Part shown: positions 18,035 through 27,100 of the stretch, in pieces
Position numbering within the stretch: position 1 is the first letter of the stretch
Layout of the letters: every line of letters starts with the position of its first letter
Translations under genes and position numbers: made by a program
Notes under the pieces: generated by a model
The model's database searches: none
What the model was told of the DNA's origin: nothing
The model's input: only the letters and a program-made list of their open reading frames with translations
From: Eggerthellaceae bacterium
GTDB lineage: Bacteria; Actinomycetota; Coriobacteriia; Coriobacteriales; Eggerthellaceae
Assembly: GCA_017432445.1 (NCBI GenBank)
Contig: JAFRJC010000079.1
Location: forward strand, 1 to 64,000
Direction: 5' to 3'
Length of the DNA stretch: 64,000 nucleotides

Positions 18035-20286
18035 GGGAGCATCACCCCCTCAGCTGAGCATAGGAGGTAAAAGTCAACGAGTCCTGGGATGTACTTGTCC
18101 GCAAGGTCGGTCGCAAGGAGGCTACTATCTCCTACAACGACTAACAATCTCTTTTGCCGGCTCATCGAAACGTTCAGCCTGTTGTACATCGTAAGGAAGC
18201 CGAAGAGCCTTCGCGCCTGCCTTGCTTCGTCCGGATCTCCTGAAGGCCATACAATCTCTCTGGGCTTGTAAGCCTTATGGCGAACGGTCTCGGTTCGAGT
18301 TGTGGTTATGATGCGCCTTGCGGTTTCCTGGCTGCCTTGATTCCTAAACCGTCCGAAAAAGCCGCTTCTTGAGGGGCGTTGCTCTTCAACGACCTCTTCT
18401 GCTGGCACCGATACTTGTTCGACGAATTCGCCCAATTCGAGTTCATGTGTTTCGATGCCATCTGGAAGAGACCTCACCATCGAAAGGAATACGACGTCAA
18501 ATTCCATGCCTTGGAAAGAGTCGACGGTTCCGACACGGATTTTGCTACCATCGGCTCTTGATCCAAGGGCAGCTTCGATTATTTCCGTTTGCCCCTTGTA
18601 GAAGGATATTACTCCATAGGTCAAATCACGGCCCTCGTCGGAGGCGAGCCACTCGTCTATTTGCGCAACGATGGCTTCCGCCTCGGCCTGGCGGTACAGG
18701 CTGAAGTTGCTGTTTCTCAGCTCCTTCCCTTTAAACCGAGGCACATCAATCCAGGCGACTGGCTTATTGTCTGTGCCGGGCAAGTTGTGTTCGTAGTACC
18801 GGGCATCGAGACCCGATTTCACTTTTTCCGAGCCTTTGCTGTATCGCTCGTAGAAGTTCCTGCTGATAAAGTCTCCGAGGAGTGGATGCATGCGGAACTG
18901 GGTGTCGAGCGTTACGTGGCGGCACACTCCATCCACCTCTTCTAGCTCTCCAACCCTCTCCGTAAAAAGTTGCTCGAACATCGACTTTTCGAGCCAGTCG
19001 AAATCTGCCATATCGGCGCTCTCGTGCTTGATTGCTTCCTCTACCTGCGTGTCGATGGTATGCGGAAGCTGTCTGTGGTCTCCCACAAGGATTATTTTTT
19101 TACCTTGCGACATCGGAATCATGAGGTCGCGTGGTGCAACGCGAGCCGCTTCATCGACGATCACGTATTCGTAAACGAATTCCGTTGGCTCATCATCAAC
19201 TGCCTTCGCCTCGAGCATCATCATGCTCGCGCTTTGTTGGCAGGTTGCCGAGAACGCAAAGCTGTATTCCGCGACGGCGTCGATCATGCCGTAATGGTTG
19301 TTCTCGAGATCCGTTACGAACTCAGAAAGAATTCGGAGCCTCTCATCGCTATCCGAGCGTCTTGGTTTCCTGCTTGCCTCGATAAACTCCTCGGCGAGAG
19401 TCAGGACGGTCTCGTTCGGTTTGTCAACATGGAAAGCAGGAGGAGCGGAGAGCCGCTCTAGCAGTCTTGCTTTGAGCTTAACGAGATCTTTGAGGAATGG
19501 CGGCACGCCTCGAACCGTATTCCAAGCGCTCGCCTTGCTCAGGAGCTTTCTCTCCTGGGGCTTCAGTCTATCGTATAGGGCATCGAGGACATCGCCGGCT
19601 CTTTCGGGTCCGTCATCAAGGAAGCTATCGCTTTTTACTCTCAGAAGTCGCACCGTCAGCAGCGGAGATTCAATCTCTCCAAGTTCTGAGAGTGCGTGTT
19701 GGTTAATCAGTTCAGTTTGCGCTCTTTCCCTAAGTGATGGGCCAGTAATCGAAACGGGTGTTTCAACGATTTCCTTTAGCAACTCAATAGCAAGAGAAGC
19801 GCTTGGAGCCTTGCTGTACTGAAGGGCGAGCATTTGAGCATGCGTCGATTTTCCAGCTTCGTCGAGTTTCGGGTTCTTTCCGCGGATTCTATCAGCGACA
19901 TCGTGGCACCATTCCGTTAGGGCGCTTTCATAAATGTTCTCTCGACCAGCATCCTTGTCTGCCGAGCTTTTGCCGAACTTAGGAACACAAGGAAGACCGT
20001 TGAGCGACATTCTGCTTATCATGTTTTCAACGGCATCGTGCTGGAAGCCACTCAGGAGAATCTGCCCTTTGACATTGATTCCCTTTTCGGCGCAAATCTG
20101 GTTCAATCTTTCGACAATTGCCGTTATGACGGTTGTTTTTCCAGTACCCGGAGGTCCCTGGATGAGAGCGATGTCGGGCGTGTTCAACGCTATGTCTATG
20201 GCTTTGACCTGCGAGTCGGTTGGTGGGTTCTTGGGAAACACCTTCTTCTTAACCGACGAGTTCAAGGCGGTTTGCCTGCTTGGCAA
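18025..20286 (-). CDS. Superfamily 1 helicase core (C-terminal part of interrupted gene)
   Basis: This is a DNA2/NAM7-type helicase. Walker A GPPGTGKTT is near residue 40 of this part, the motif II region is VIVDEAARVAPRD, and there follow VGDHRQLPHT, DTQFRMHP, TVDSFQGMEFDVVFLSMVRS and the final motif NVSMSRQKRLL. The given start is a TTG with no clear ribosome site. The same frame is open for 87 more codons up to 20547 and encodes the expected pre-helicase domain (LPHSGQLILSIGGEVVQIKR). Upstream of that lies a TAG (20548-20550), then the 368-residue N-terminal part in the same frame. The whole would be a 1209-residue protein. Confidence 0.85.
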   Translation of the reverse strand: MPSRQTALNSSVKKKVFPKNPPTDSQVKAIDIALNTPDIALIQGPPGTGKTTVITAIVERLNQICAEKGINVKGQILLSGFQHDAVENMISRMSLNGLPCVPKFGKSSADKDAGRENIYESALTEWCHDVADRIRGKNPKLDEAGKSTHAQMLALQYSKAPSASLAIELLKEIVETPVSITGPSLRERAQTELINQHALSELGEIESPLLTVRLLRVKSDSFLDDGPERAGDVLDALYDRLKPQERKLLSKASAWNTVRGVPPFLKDLVKLKARLLERLSAPPAFHVDKPNETVLTLAEEFIEASRKPRRSDSDERLRILSEFVTDLENNHYGMIDAVAEYSFAFSATCQQSASMMMLEAKAVDDEPTEFVYEYVIVDEAARVAPRDLMIPMSQGKKIILVGDHRQLPHTIDTQVEEAIKHESADMADFDWLEKSMFEQLFTERVGELEEVDGVCRHVTLDTQFRMHPLLGDFISRNFYERYSKGSEKVKSGLDARYYEHNLPGTDNKPVAWIDVPRFKGKELRNSNFSLYRQAEAEAIVAQIDEWLASDEGRDLTYGVISFYKGQTEIIEAALGSRADGSKIRVGTVDSFQGMEFDVVFLSMVRSLPDGIETHELELGEFVEQVSVPAEEVVEEQRPSRSGFFGRFRNQGSQETARRIITTTRTETVRHKAYKPREIVWPSGDPDEARQARRLFGFLTMYNRLNVSMSRQKRLLVVVGDSSLLATDLADKYIPGLVDFYLLCSAEGVMLPCK

Positions 20287-20547
20287 TCGCAGTGAAGTTA
20301 TTTCCTCGCCCGGCTCGAGGATTAGAGCGAGCTGGGGATTCGCCGACTCGCAATCCTTTATTCGTTTCCTTGCTTCAGCCCTTCTCTTTATCTGGACGAC
20401 CTCGCCGCCAATCGAGAGAATGAGCTGGCCGCTATGGGGAAGGCCATGGGCTTTGAGGGTGAGCTTATTCGACCCCTCGTTAAACGAGACGACTTCGTAC
20501 GTCTTCCTCTCTTCCCTCGATTGGCCGGATGCCCGTTGCTCGCGACT

Positions 20548-20550
20548 CTA
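20548..20550 (-). other. In-frame amber codon within helicase gene
   Basis: TAG on the minus strand separates two open stretches of the same frame (368 codons before it; 87 plus 754 after it). No ATG or GTG, and no TTG before 20286, follows it in frame, and conserved helicase sequence resumes directly after it. It may be a nonsense mutation, an assembly error or a suppressed codon. Confidence 0.8.
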
Positions 20551-21654
20551 AGCCATCAGTTCTGCGACGAATTCCTCAAAAGTCATCTCGAGATTCTCTA
20601 TATACGATGGTATTGCGGTAACTATGTCGACTGATTCGATACCGCTGACAGCCATTTCGGTGAATGCAGATTCGCCCGCACTCGACCCAACAAGCTGAAC
20701 GGTCGTGGTCTCGTCAAGTCCAGGAACGGCACCTGAATACGAAAGCACGCCGTACTTTCTCGCCTTCTCTAAAAGGAAGCTTCCTTCTTCGTCGCCATAT
20801 TCATCCCATTTCTTGAGATAGGTCGAGTTTTCATTCGAGAGTTTGATTACCTGCGCTCTCGCGGTAGCCGCGATGGCGCCAGTCGCAGTAAGATCTGAGA
20901 ACTTAAGCCTACCTTTAGCGAGGCGAACGCTTCTTCCGGACCGATTCTCGCGTCTGGTCATCTTGCTAGCGATAAACACATCGCCTATGCCTGTAACCTT
21001 CTTCGCGGTCACTGCAAAGAAAACATCACGGCCTATGATTCCGAAGGAATTGCCCGTAGCGGCAAAGGCGTTCGTCGTAACAGCGATTTGCTCATCCGAG
21101 GATTCATCGTTGTCGGATCCCCGTTGCGCCTCCCTGCGCTCTGCATCCTCCGCAAGGTCCATATCGCTGTCGAGCGCTGAGCCGGCAACGATGAAAAAGT
21201 AGTACTCGTCACCATGCTTGATATTGAAATCCCATTCCATTTGGGAGCGTACTGCTTCTACATCCTTTTTCGAGGTTACCTTGTTGAGGTCCCTGAAGCG
21301 TTCGACGACATATTCGTCTACTGCGATTTCCACGTCGCCCATAATTGATTGCTTCTGGAAAAAAAACGCCATCCTGAGTTCGAAGCTCCCATCGCTGCAG
21401 CGCGGTTCGATTTGCGCCAGATGAGCGCGGCCGAGCGCGAGTTCGCTGTCGAGGCGAGACGATGTGGACTTGTCGACGGGCTCGGCATGAATAACCGTAT
21501 CGTTCGTGAAAATATCGAACTCTCCCAGGACAACATCACTTGGCTTCACGCGCTTCACGGGCAATGGCTTGCTCGCCTCAAGATACGGGATGTCCTCTTT
21601 TGATTTCAGCCTGAATGACAGGATGGGAACGGGGAGGTCTTGGAACTTCATCAT
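20548..21654 (-). CDS. N-terminal part of the interrupted superfamily 1 helicase
   Basis: The 368 residues end at an in-frame TAG and continue in the same frame into the helicase. The segment STYLKKWDEYGDEEGSFLLE near residues 285-305, followed by KARKYGVLSYSGA, is the kind of region found just before the beta-barrel of DNA2/NAM7 helicases. This supports one original gene. The start overlaps the kinase stop (ATGA); a second ATG at 21651 is better spaced from GAGGAGG. It may still be made as a separate subunit, but no good start exists for the downstream half. Confidence 0.7.
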   Translation of the reverse strand: MMKFQDLPVPILSFRLKSKEDIPYLEASKPLPVKRVKPSDVVLGEFDIFTNDTVIHAEPVDKSTSSRLDSELALGRAHLAQIEPRCSDGSFELRMAFFFQKQSIMGDVEIAVDEYVVERFRDLNKVTSKKDVEAVRSQMEWDFNIKHGDEYYFFIVAGSALDSDMDLAEDAERREAQRGSDNDESSDEQIAVTTNAFAATGNSFGIIGRDVFFAVTAKKVTGIGDVFIASKMTRRENRSGRSVRLAKGRLKFSDLTATGAIAATARAQVIKLSNENSTYLKKWDEYGDEEGSFLLEKARKYGVLSYSGAVPGLDETTTVQLVGSSAGESAFTEMAVSGIESVDIVTAIPSYIENLEMTFEEFVAELMA

Positions 21655-22994
21655 GCCTCCTCGGAGAATTTGAACGAGATGATTCCCGACGGGTCTTCAT
21701 AGCCTCTGGATGGTTTTACGGTCTTGTTCTCGTAATCGATAACGAGTCGATAGCCTGTTTCATCGTTGAAATGCTGCAGGTCAAACGGATGCACAAGCCG
21801 ATGGGGCACGATGGTTTCGGCATCACCCTCTTGTACCACCATATCCCAGAAACGGCTTTCCAAAGTGACCGTGCGCGGTTTTTCGGCATCGCAATAAGGA
21901 CAAACGTCTTCGTCCGAGTAATAGGCCATTCTGCAGTTCGGGCAAACCAAGGAGTGGTCATATGCTTGCGATAATGCCATCGACCACAGAGACAGGGGCG
22001 TTCGCTTATAAGGCTCCAGCCTCCCGTATCCTAGAGTTTGCTGGAACATCCAACGCAGCATTGGGGTAAGAACCAGGACCCTCGGTAGACCTGCGTCCGG
22101 GGCCTCATTTGAGTCGTCTTCCTCATCGTCTATAAATGGGAAATGGCCAGCATATGCCATCTCGTCGAGATCTTCGAAATCGACTTCATCGACTGGATCG
22201 TCGCAGTCCCATCCGCCATCGGAGCCCTCGGGGTCGAGCACTCTGCTGCCGATGAAGGGATGGTTAAGGGCAAGCATCTCAAATGCCATTACGGCAAAGG
22301 ACCACACATCTGAAACTTCCCGCGATGCCGCAAGCCCCTGTACGACTTCAGGGGAGCCGAAACGCGGGGTATATACGGTTGCACCGCCACGACGCTGCTC
22401 AAATCTTAGATTGTCGGCATCGATTAGCCAAACTTCATCTGTTGCTTTATCGATGAATACGTTATTTGGCGATAGATCGCAGTAGACCAATCCGTTTGCA
22501 TGGAGCCTTGCCAGCACGGCGGCACAGCCAGCGAGGGCTATCAATCGTTTCCTCGTCGAACCGCTCCTGGCATAGTGTATTAACGGGACGGCCTGATCGG
22601 GATCGACGTTCTCCAGCCATTCAGGAACATCGCCCTCCTTCAACCGCTCCTTTGTTTCGCCCTTGAGGTAGAAGACGCTATCGAAGGGAAACATCCCCCT
22701 CAGGAGTCGCATTACGTATCCTGGCTCGTCTCGAAGAATAGATAGGGGTAGCGCGATTCTCGCATCCTGTGGAATGGGGAGGCTGCGCACGCTGCGGAAT
22801 ATGCTCCGCATGTTCGATCGAAGATCAATTTCCCCTGTTTCTGGGTCAATGGGTTGTTTAATAGCGAGATCGGGGTCCTTCGTCCGATACACGACCCCTT
22901 GACCTCCGCGAGACAGCTCGTTACGCAGATGAAATACGTTGCCGAATTCGTCGACTCGGATCTCTCCGCTTCTCGATAGGATTCCTTCACTCAT
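21651..22994 (-). CDS. Serine/threonine protein kinase with C-terminal zinc ribbon
   Basis: The 447-residue kinase has the glycine loop RGGQGVVY, lysine in LAIKQP, catalytic loop YCDLSPNNV, metal-binding DAD (in place of DFG) in LIDADNL, and SPE in FGSPEV. A zinc ribbon (CPNCRMAYYSDEDVCPYC) follows near residues 385-405. ATG 22994 is preferred because AGGTGG precedes it and the next gene overlaps by ATGAGTGA; an ATG at 23006 is also possible. With the PP2C phosphatase and vWA proteins it forms a TerY-P-type phosphorylation triad. Targets are probably the downstream helicase or ATPase subunits. Confidence 0.9.
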   Translation of the reverse strand: MSEGILSRSGEIRVDEFGNVFHLRNELSRGGQGVVYRTKDPDLAIKQPIDPETGEIDLRSNMRSIFRSVRSLPIPQDARIALPLSILRDEPGYVMRLLRGMFPFDSVFYLKGETKERLKEGDVPEWLENVDPDQAVPLIHYARSGSTRKRLIALAGCAAVLARLHANGLVYCDLSPNNVFIDKATDEVWLIDADNLRFEQRRGGATVYTPRFGSPEVVQGLAASREVSDVWSFAVMAFEMLALNHPFIGSRVLDPEGSDGGWDCDDPVDEVDFEDLDEMAYAGHFPFIDDEEDDSNEAPDAGLPRVLVLTPMLRWMFQQTLGYGRLEPYKRTPLSLWSMALSQAYDHSLVCPNCRMAYYSDEDVCPYCDAEKPRTVTLESRFWDMVVQEGDAETIVPHRLVHPFDLQHFNDETGYRLVIDYENKTVKPSRGYEDPSGIISFKFSEEA

Positions 22995-23715
22995 CTTCCA
23001 CCTCATTTTTTAGAAGGCAAGCGATGGTTTTATCGTCAGTATGTTTTGGAGTTGGCCAATTCTCGAGCATCTCCGTTGCGGCCTTCGTCGCTGAAATGGT
23101 GGCCATTTCAGAAGACGACTCGACAAATCCTTTCAGGAAGCCACGTAAGTTGTCGTCGCCAACAATGTCGTCTGATACTCCATCCGTGCAAAGCACAACG
23201 GCTTCGCATTCGCTTTCCGGGATGCACGCCAGCTTCCACTTGTCGGCAGATACGGTTGCGGAAAGGGGTTCCGCCACATTCGAGAAACTACCGGTTTTAT
23301 CATCGGAAAGAATCGTCACTCTGCCATCCTTCCTAATGACAGCAGCGCATCCGTCTCCGAGAAGCCCAATCCACACCATCGAATTAAAGATGATTCCGAA
23401 TAAGCACGTAGCAGCTGCAGAGCGAGGCTCTAGCGGAGCAATATGCTCAATCCAATAGTCTCTGACATCGTCAAGGAAATCTTCATCCAGGGCGTCGCTT
23501 TCATTGATCCACATGCTAAATGCGGCGCGCTCGACAGCCATACAGGCCGCAGCACTTCCAAAGTGCGAAAAGCCCTTTGATCCGACCCCGTCAGACACGA
23601 CTATCCCGTCGCAGAAAGAACGGTGAAAGGCGCTCCAAGAATCCTGGTTCGGCGTGCGGGTCGATAAATGGCCCGGCCCAATAACGCTCGCTCCGAAGCT
23701 AGTCCAATAGGCCAT
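22987..23715 (-). CDS. PP2C-family serine/threonine phosphatase
   Basis: The 242-residue PP2C domain covers the whole protein. Metal-binding aspartates are seen in TPNQDSW, VVSDGVGS, VLCTDGVSDDIVGD and HTDDKTIACLL. It lies between the vWA genes and the kinase, with a 2-bp gap upstream and an overlap downstream, so the phosphatase and kinase are made together as a reversible switch. This matches the phosphatase of the TerY-P triad described by comparative genomics. Confidence 0.92.
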   Translation of the reverse strand: MAYWTSFGASVIGPGHLSTRTPNQDSWSAFHRSFCDGIVVSDGVGSKGFSHFGSAAACMAVERAAFSMWINESDALDEDFLDDVRDYWIEHIAPLEPRSAAATCLFGIIFNSMVWIGLLGDGCAAVIRKDGRVTILSDDKTGSFSNVAEPLSATVSADKWKLACIPESECEAVVLCTDGVSDDIVGDDNLRGFLKGFVESSSEMATISATKAATEMLENWPTPKHTDDKTIACLLKNEVEDE

Positions 23716-23717
23716 GG

Positions 23718-24176
23718 CTAATCACCGAATTCCTCAAGAGCGGCAAGGATATTCTCGGCGGTAAAGACATATGGGGCGTCGAGCCTTCGATTGGCATCCG
23801 CCCCTAGCAAAACTACCCGCACGTATCCATCGTCATGAGACTTGGCCCAACTTTCGAATTCATTGTCCCGGTCGTCCCAGTAGCCATCTGAGAGAATTAG
23901 CACTGGCGCGTCGAGATAGTCTCCTAGCTCCTTAATCAATGTATCGACGCCTGATGATCCATGGCAATCTAACAGTTTCTCAGGAAAATCGTCTCCTGAC
24001 ATCCATTGCAAGTATTCAATTTCGTCGCCCCAGCCCAAAAGCTTTATTTCGGCATCGGGGTTGAGCATTTGGTAGTACTGGTCGATGGTGCGCAGGGCAG
24101 TATTCATGGCATAGCGCTTGCCACACTCCATCATGCTTCCAGAGAGGTCACATACGATTGTGGCCTCGTTTACCAC
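23718..24176 (-). CDS. Small vWA-domain protein (TerY-like)
   Basis: The 152-residue von Willebrand A domain has the MIDAS motif DLSGSM near residues 10-15 and a second metal-site aspartate in LILSDGYWDD near residue 95. It overlaps the upstream vWA gene by 7 bp. It probably mediates metal-dependent protein interactions in the kinase/phosphatase complex. Two adjacent vWA proteins of different lengths suggest division of labour, or heterodimer formation. Confidence 0.85.
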   Translation of the reverse strand: MVNEATIVCDLSGSMMECGKRYAMNTALRTIDQYYQMLNPDAEIKLLGWGDEIEYLQWMSGDDFPEKLLDCHGSSGVDTLIKELGDYLDAPVLILSDGYWDDRDNEFESWAKSHDDGYVRVVLLGADANRRLDAPYVFTAENILAALEEFGD

Positions 24177-24982
24177 CTGAAGCCCTCCTCCTCGTCCTCA
24201 TCTTCATCGATGACAACGGCGTCGACGATGACGGACCCATCGGCGTCGTCCGCAATAGTGTTTGCCTTCTCTATTGCATTCTCTCCAGATTGCAGTTGTA
24301 GAACTTGCTTAGCGGGTATCAGCTGGTTCGGGTTCTTGGCTTGGGTGCGCTGGGTAACGGTCATCGTCACGAATTTGAAGAATTTGACGATATCTCCCGC
24401 CTGGTCAGCCGTGAAAACGGGGTTGTCGGTTCCCTTTACGAATTCCTCCAGCATTTCCCAAGCGCCGTCGCCTTTTTGGCACCCTACTGCGAGCGCCATG
24501 CGATCACACTTCGCCGTACGGCCATTCGTAATGAAATCATTCAGTGGTGCTTCCCAGCCGTAATCGGGCACACCATCACACACGAGCACGACCAGGGGCC
24601 TGTAGGAGCGGGAGGGAATCTTCTCTTTGTCTTCGATGAGCTCTTTTGCCATAGCCAAGGCAACGTCGAGAGGAGTGTTTGCGTTTGCAGTCAGACCGGT
24701 AAACTGCACCTGTGAAGCTGGCTCCGGAGTTTCTCCGGCAACAAATCGCGCTCCGCGCGGCCCGATTCCGCCAAAAGCAATTGCAGAAACGAGAAACTCA
24801 GACGCAATGCTCTCTTCTTTTGCCAATGAGGTAAGCATCATACGAACAGCCTTATTGAGAACGTCGATCTTTACACCTTCGCCGAGTCGCGCGCCCATCG
24901 ATCCGCTCTCGTCGAGCAGCATGATAATTGGGAGGGGCTTTGCCTTGGTTACAGCGAAATCTGCAGCATTGAACTTTGCCAT
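24170..24982 (-). CDS. vWA-domain protein (TerY-like), first gene of operon
   Basis: The 270-residue vWA protein has MIDAS motif DESGSMG near residues 24-30, a conserved threonine region NANTPLDVAL and VLVCDGVPD. It ends in an acidic tail (DEDEDEEEGF). AGGAGA precedes the ATG. It is the first gene of a tightly packed eight-gene (nine-segment) operon running down to 10232. TerY proteins of this type are scaffold parts of stress and defence complexes. Confidence 0.9.
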   Translation of the reverse strand: MAKFNAADFAVTKAKPLPIIMLLDESGSMGARLGEGVKIDVLNKAVRMMLTSLAKEESIASEFLVSAIAFGGIGPRGARFVAGETPEPASQVQFTGLTANANTPLDVALAMAKELIEDKEKIPSRSYRPLVVLVCDGVPDYGWEAPLNDFITNGRTAKCDRMALAVGCQKGDGAWEMLEEFVKGTDNPVFTADQAGDIVKFFKFVTMTVTQRTQAKNPNQLIPAKQVLQLQSGENAIEKANTIADDADGSVIVDAVVIDEDEDEEEGFRW

Positions 24983-25045
24983 TTTGCTCTCCTAACAAAC
25001 TGGGCTTTCGAGTGCAAGCGTCGATTACTGACCCTTAGCGCTTCT

Positions 25046-25051
25046 ATTATA
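25046..25051 (-). promoter_or_regulatory. Probable -10 box (TATAAT) of the phosphorylation-triad operon
   Basis: A perfect TATAAT on the minus strand, 64 bp before the first vWA start, in the 260-bp gap between the operon and the divergent WYL regulator. No good -35 hexamer was found at 16-18 bp, which would fit a regulated promoter. The call is weak. Confidence 0.35.
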
Positions 25052-25242
25052 GGACTTAGCAGGTAAACAGGGTATTGCTCTGTGCAACTAACCCGTTTCC
25101 GACTATCCGTATTATTTCACCATGTAGCAATCCTTCCCATTGCCCAATAAGCGATATGACCAAAATATTATTTTGTCATTCATGGAATCTTTGACGCTAT
25201 GTTTTGCTGCATCGCTCATAATGCCCACAAGGAGGTTTCGCT

Positions 25243-26436
25243 ATGGATGAAATGATGACAACAGAAGAAATGGCAGAGATGCTCCCCGGCTCTCTTGGGC
25301 TTCAAGATGATGCGCGCTCGCGACTGCTATGCACCTTGGGCATTCTCATGCAATTCACTGACTCAAATCACGGTTTAACTGCCACAGAAATCCGAGACAT
25401 ACTCGCGTCCCGAAGCGAGTCCGGCAAACGCCCGTCGGAGCCTTCCGTTCTCTCAGACATCAAGTCCCTCGCAGAAAACGGAATGCCCGCCATAGAAATC
25501 GAGCGCCCGACTCGCGGGAAGACTGACGGCTTCAGGTGCACGAAGGCTTTTCTCACTGACGCACAGGCGAGACTGCTTATCAACATTGTGCGCACATGCA
25601 AGTTCATCACACTCGACGAATGGAGGCATCTATGTGAGACCCTGGAAGGACTCGTCTCTGTGGACCAACAGGACAGGAGCGTTGGCGAGGTCTATGTCGA
25701 TGAACGCCCCCGCCCTACGGAACCGGACGTATACGAGGCGGCCGATGTCGCTACGCAGTCGATTGAGCTCGGAAGGAAGATGGGCTTCGGATACTGCTAT
25801 CACGGGCTCGATGGTAAGGAGCACCTTCTCGAAGCACCTGGCGGCGGTTTCGAGTTCCACGAGACCCCCATTGCGCTCATATTCAGCAACGGTAACTACT
25901 ACCTTGAGACATGGCCCGAACACCCGAGCGAAAGCCTTCCGCGAAAGCATTTCAGTCGGCGGCTTGACCGAATCAGGAACCCCAGGGTCCTCGATGCTAA
26001 AGCCGAGAAGAACGATGAGATCGAAAGCCTCAAACGTAGCGTTCCAAGGAGAATCAGCCAGACTTTCGACATGTATGGCGACGGCGTGGAGCGGCACCTA
26101 TTTCTAAAAGTGAGCGCCAATGTATCCAACAGTGTTCTCGCGAGGTTTGGCCATGCGTGCAAGTTCGAGAACGTGGCCATGGAAGAAGACGGAGTCAAGT
26201 ACGGCTACCTGCTAGTGTCGGTGCAACTGTCACCAACGTTCTACAGATGGATTTTTGGGTTCGGTTCACAAATCCAAATCGTCCGTCCCGTTAATGAGCT
26301 CTGGATAAGGGGTGGTACGTGGGCGAAGCATCCTGCTTCGAAGCGCACGTTCAACAGTCTCGTCGAAGATTATGAGGCTGCCGTCGATGGATACGTTGCA
26401 CATCTTAAAGAGGCGTTGTCGCCCTATGAGGTTTAA
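25243..26436 (+). CDS. WYL-domain transcriptional regulator, divergent from triad operon
   Basis: The 397-residue protein has an N-terminal winged-helix region (about 25-90: LCTLGILMQF, then TATEIRDIL...SVLSDIKSL), a WYL-type ligand-binding part (YYLETW near residue 220) and a C-terminal WCX-like domain (about 270-390). AAGGAGG lies just before the ATG. WYL proteins often repress or activate phage-defence genes in response to nucleic acid or nucleotide ligands. Its position facing the operon across 260 bp suggests that it controls it. Confidence 0.85.
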   Translation: MDEMMTTEEMAEMLPGSLGLQDDARSRLLCTLGILMQFTDSNHGLTATEIRDILASRSESGKRPSEPSVLSDIKSLAENGMPAIEIERPTRGKTDGFRCTKAFLTDAQARLLINIVRTCKFITLDEWRHLCETLEGLVSVDQQDRSVGEVYVDERPRPTEPDVYEAADVATQSIELGRKMGFGYCYHGLDGKEHLLEAPGGGFEFHETPIALIFSNGNYYLETWPEHPSESLPRKHFSRRLDRIRNPRVLDAKAEKNDEIESLKRSVPRRISQTFDMYGDGVERHLFLKVSANVSNSVLARFGHACKFENVAMEEDGVKYGYLLVSVQLSPTFYRWIFGFGSQIQIVRPVNELWIRGGTWAKHPASKRTFNSLVEDYEAAVDGYVAHLKEALSPYEV

Positions 26437-26534
26437 CGACTGGAAATACGCCTTTTACTGATGTCGCGTTACTCAGTTCATGTGACGGCACTGGCGAATG
26501 CCGATATAATGAGCAAGTCACGCCATTTGAATAC

Positions 26535-26590
26535 TCACACGGAGAGAGCCCCCGATTGGGGGCATCTGCCTACTGGGCTCTTCCGTGTGA
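26535..26590 (+). other. Long hairpin leader upstream of small gene
   Basis: TCACACGGA (26535-26543) pairs with TCCGTGTGA (26582-26590), and GAGCCC (26546-26551) pairs with GGGCTC (26575-26580). A competing inner hairpin CCCCC-GATT-GGGGG occupies 26549-26562. The alternative pairings resemble an attenuator or a structured leader. The rest of the gap (26437-26675) has no other recognised element. Confidence 0.45.
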
Positions 26591-26675
26591 AACCCAACGG
26601 CGTGACAACCGAGGTGGATGCCTCCTTAGGCTATCTCCCTCAGCTGACATGCCATTCCCACGGGAAGGTCAAGCT

Positions 26676-26879
26676 ATGGTCGATGCAGCCAAGGTGAACA
26701 GGACGATGGAAAACGCCGTCGTCGAATCAGCGGAGAAGCTCGAGGGCGCGGCGGAACTGCTCAAGCTCCTGGAAGACAAAGCCGACCGCGAGGCAATCTC
26801 AGCCGCTGAGCTGTCAGCCGTCCGGTGTATCGTTGAATCGTGCGCGAAATCTCTCGACGCTTCCTGGCAGGGAGCGTAA
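26676..26879 (+). CDS. Small helical protein, 67 residues
   Basis: The protein starts MVDAAKVNRTMENAVVESAE and is mostly helical and mildly acidic with two cysteines. The frame is open further upstream, but those codons read through the hairpin leader, and the ATG at 26676 has GGGAAGG 6-9 bp before it. No family was recognised. It is alone on the plus strand between the WYL regulator and convergent small genes. Confidence 0.5.
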   Translation: MVDAAKVNRTMENAVVESAEKLEGAAELLKLLEDKADREAISAAELSAVRCIVESCAKSLDASWQGA

Positions 26880-26902
26880 CGGGGCTTAATGGGATACGCC
26901 GG

Positions 26903-27100
26903 CTAACGAAACGCCCGCCTCGTGCGGCGCTCGTGGTAGGTTGCCCGCCAATCGGCACAGACGGCCTTGGCCTCCTCGGGGCGCAGGCCCGGAAAATGGT
27001 CGATTAGCGCGACGGGTGCGAGCACCGTGCTCATCTCGCCGTTTTCGCGCATTTCGTCAAGGAACGCGAAATAATCCGCGTCCGGGTACATGTTCCTCAT
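26903..27100 (-). CDS. Small hypothetical protein, 65 residues
   Basis: The protein starts MRNMYPDADYFAFLDEMREN, has a central hydrophobic segment and a basic C-terminus (YHERRTRRAF). AGAGGAGC precedes ATG 27100; the frame can extend to a TTG at 27133 without support. No recognised domain. It converges on the preceding 67-residue gene with a 23-bp gap. Confidence 0.5.
   Translation of the reverse strand: MRNMYPDADYFAFLDEMRENGEMSTVLAPVALIDHFPGLRPEEAKAVCADWRATYHERRTRRAFR

Noticed and set aside
20548-21654. The 368-residue stretch as a complete independent gene
   Set aside because: It is in frame with the helicase, which resumes conserved sequence right after the stop and has no good start of its own.
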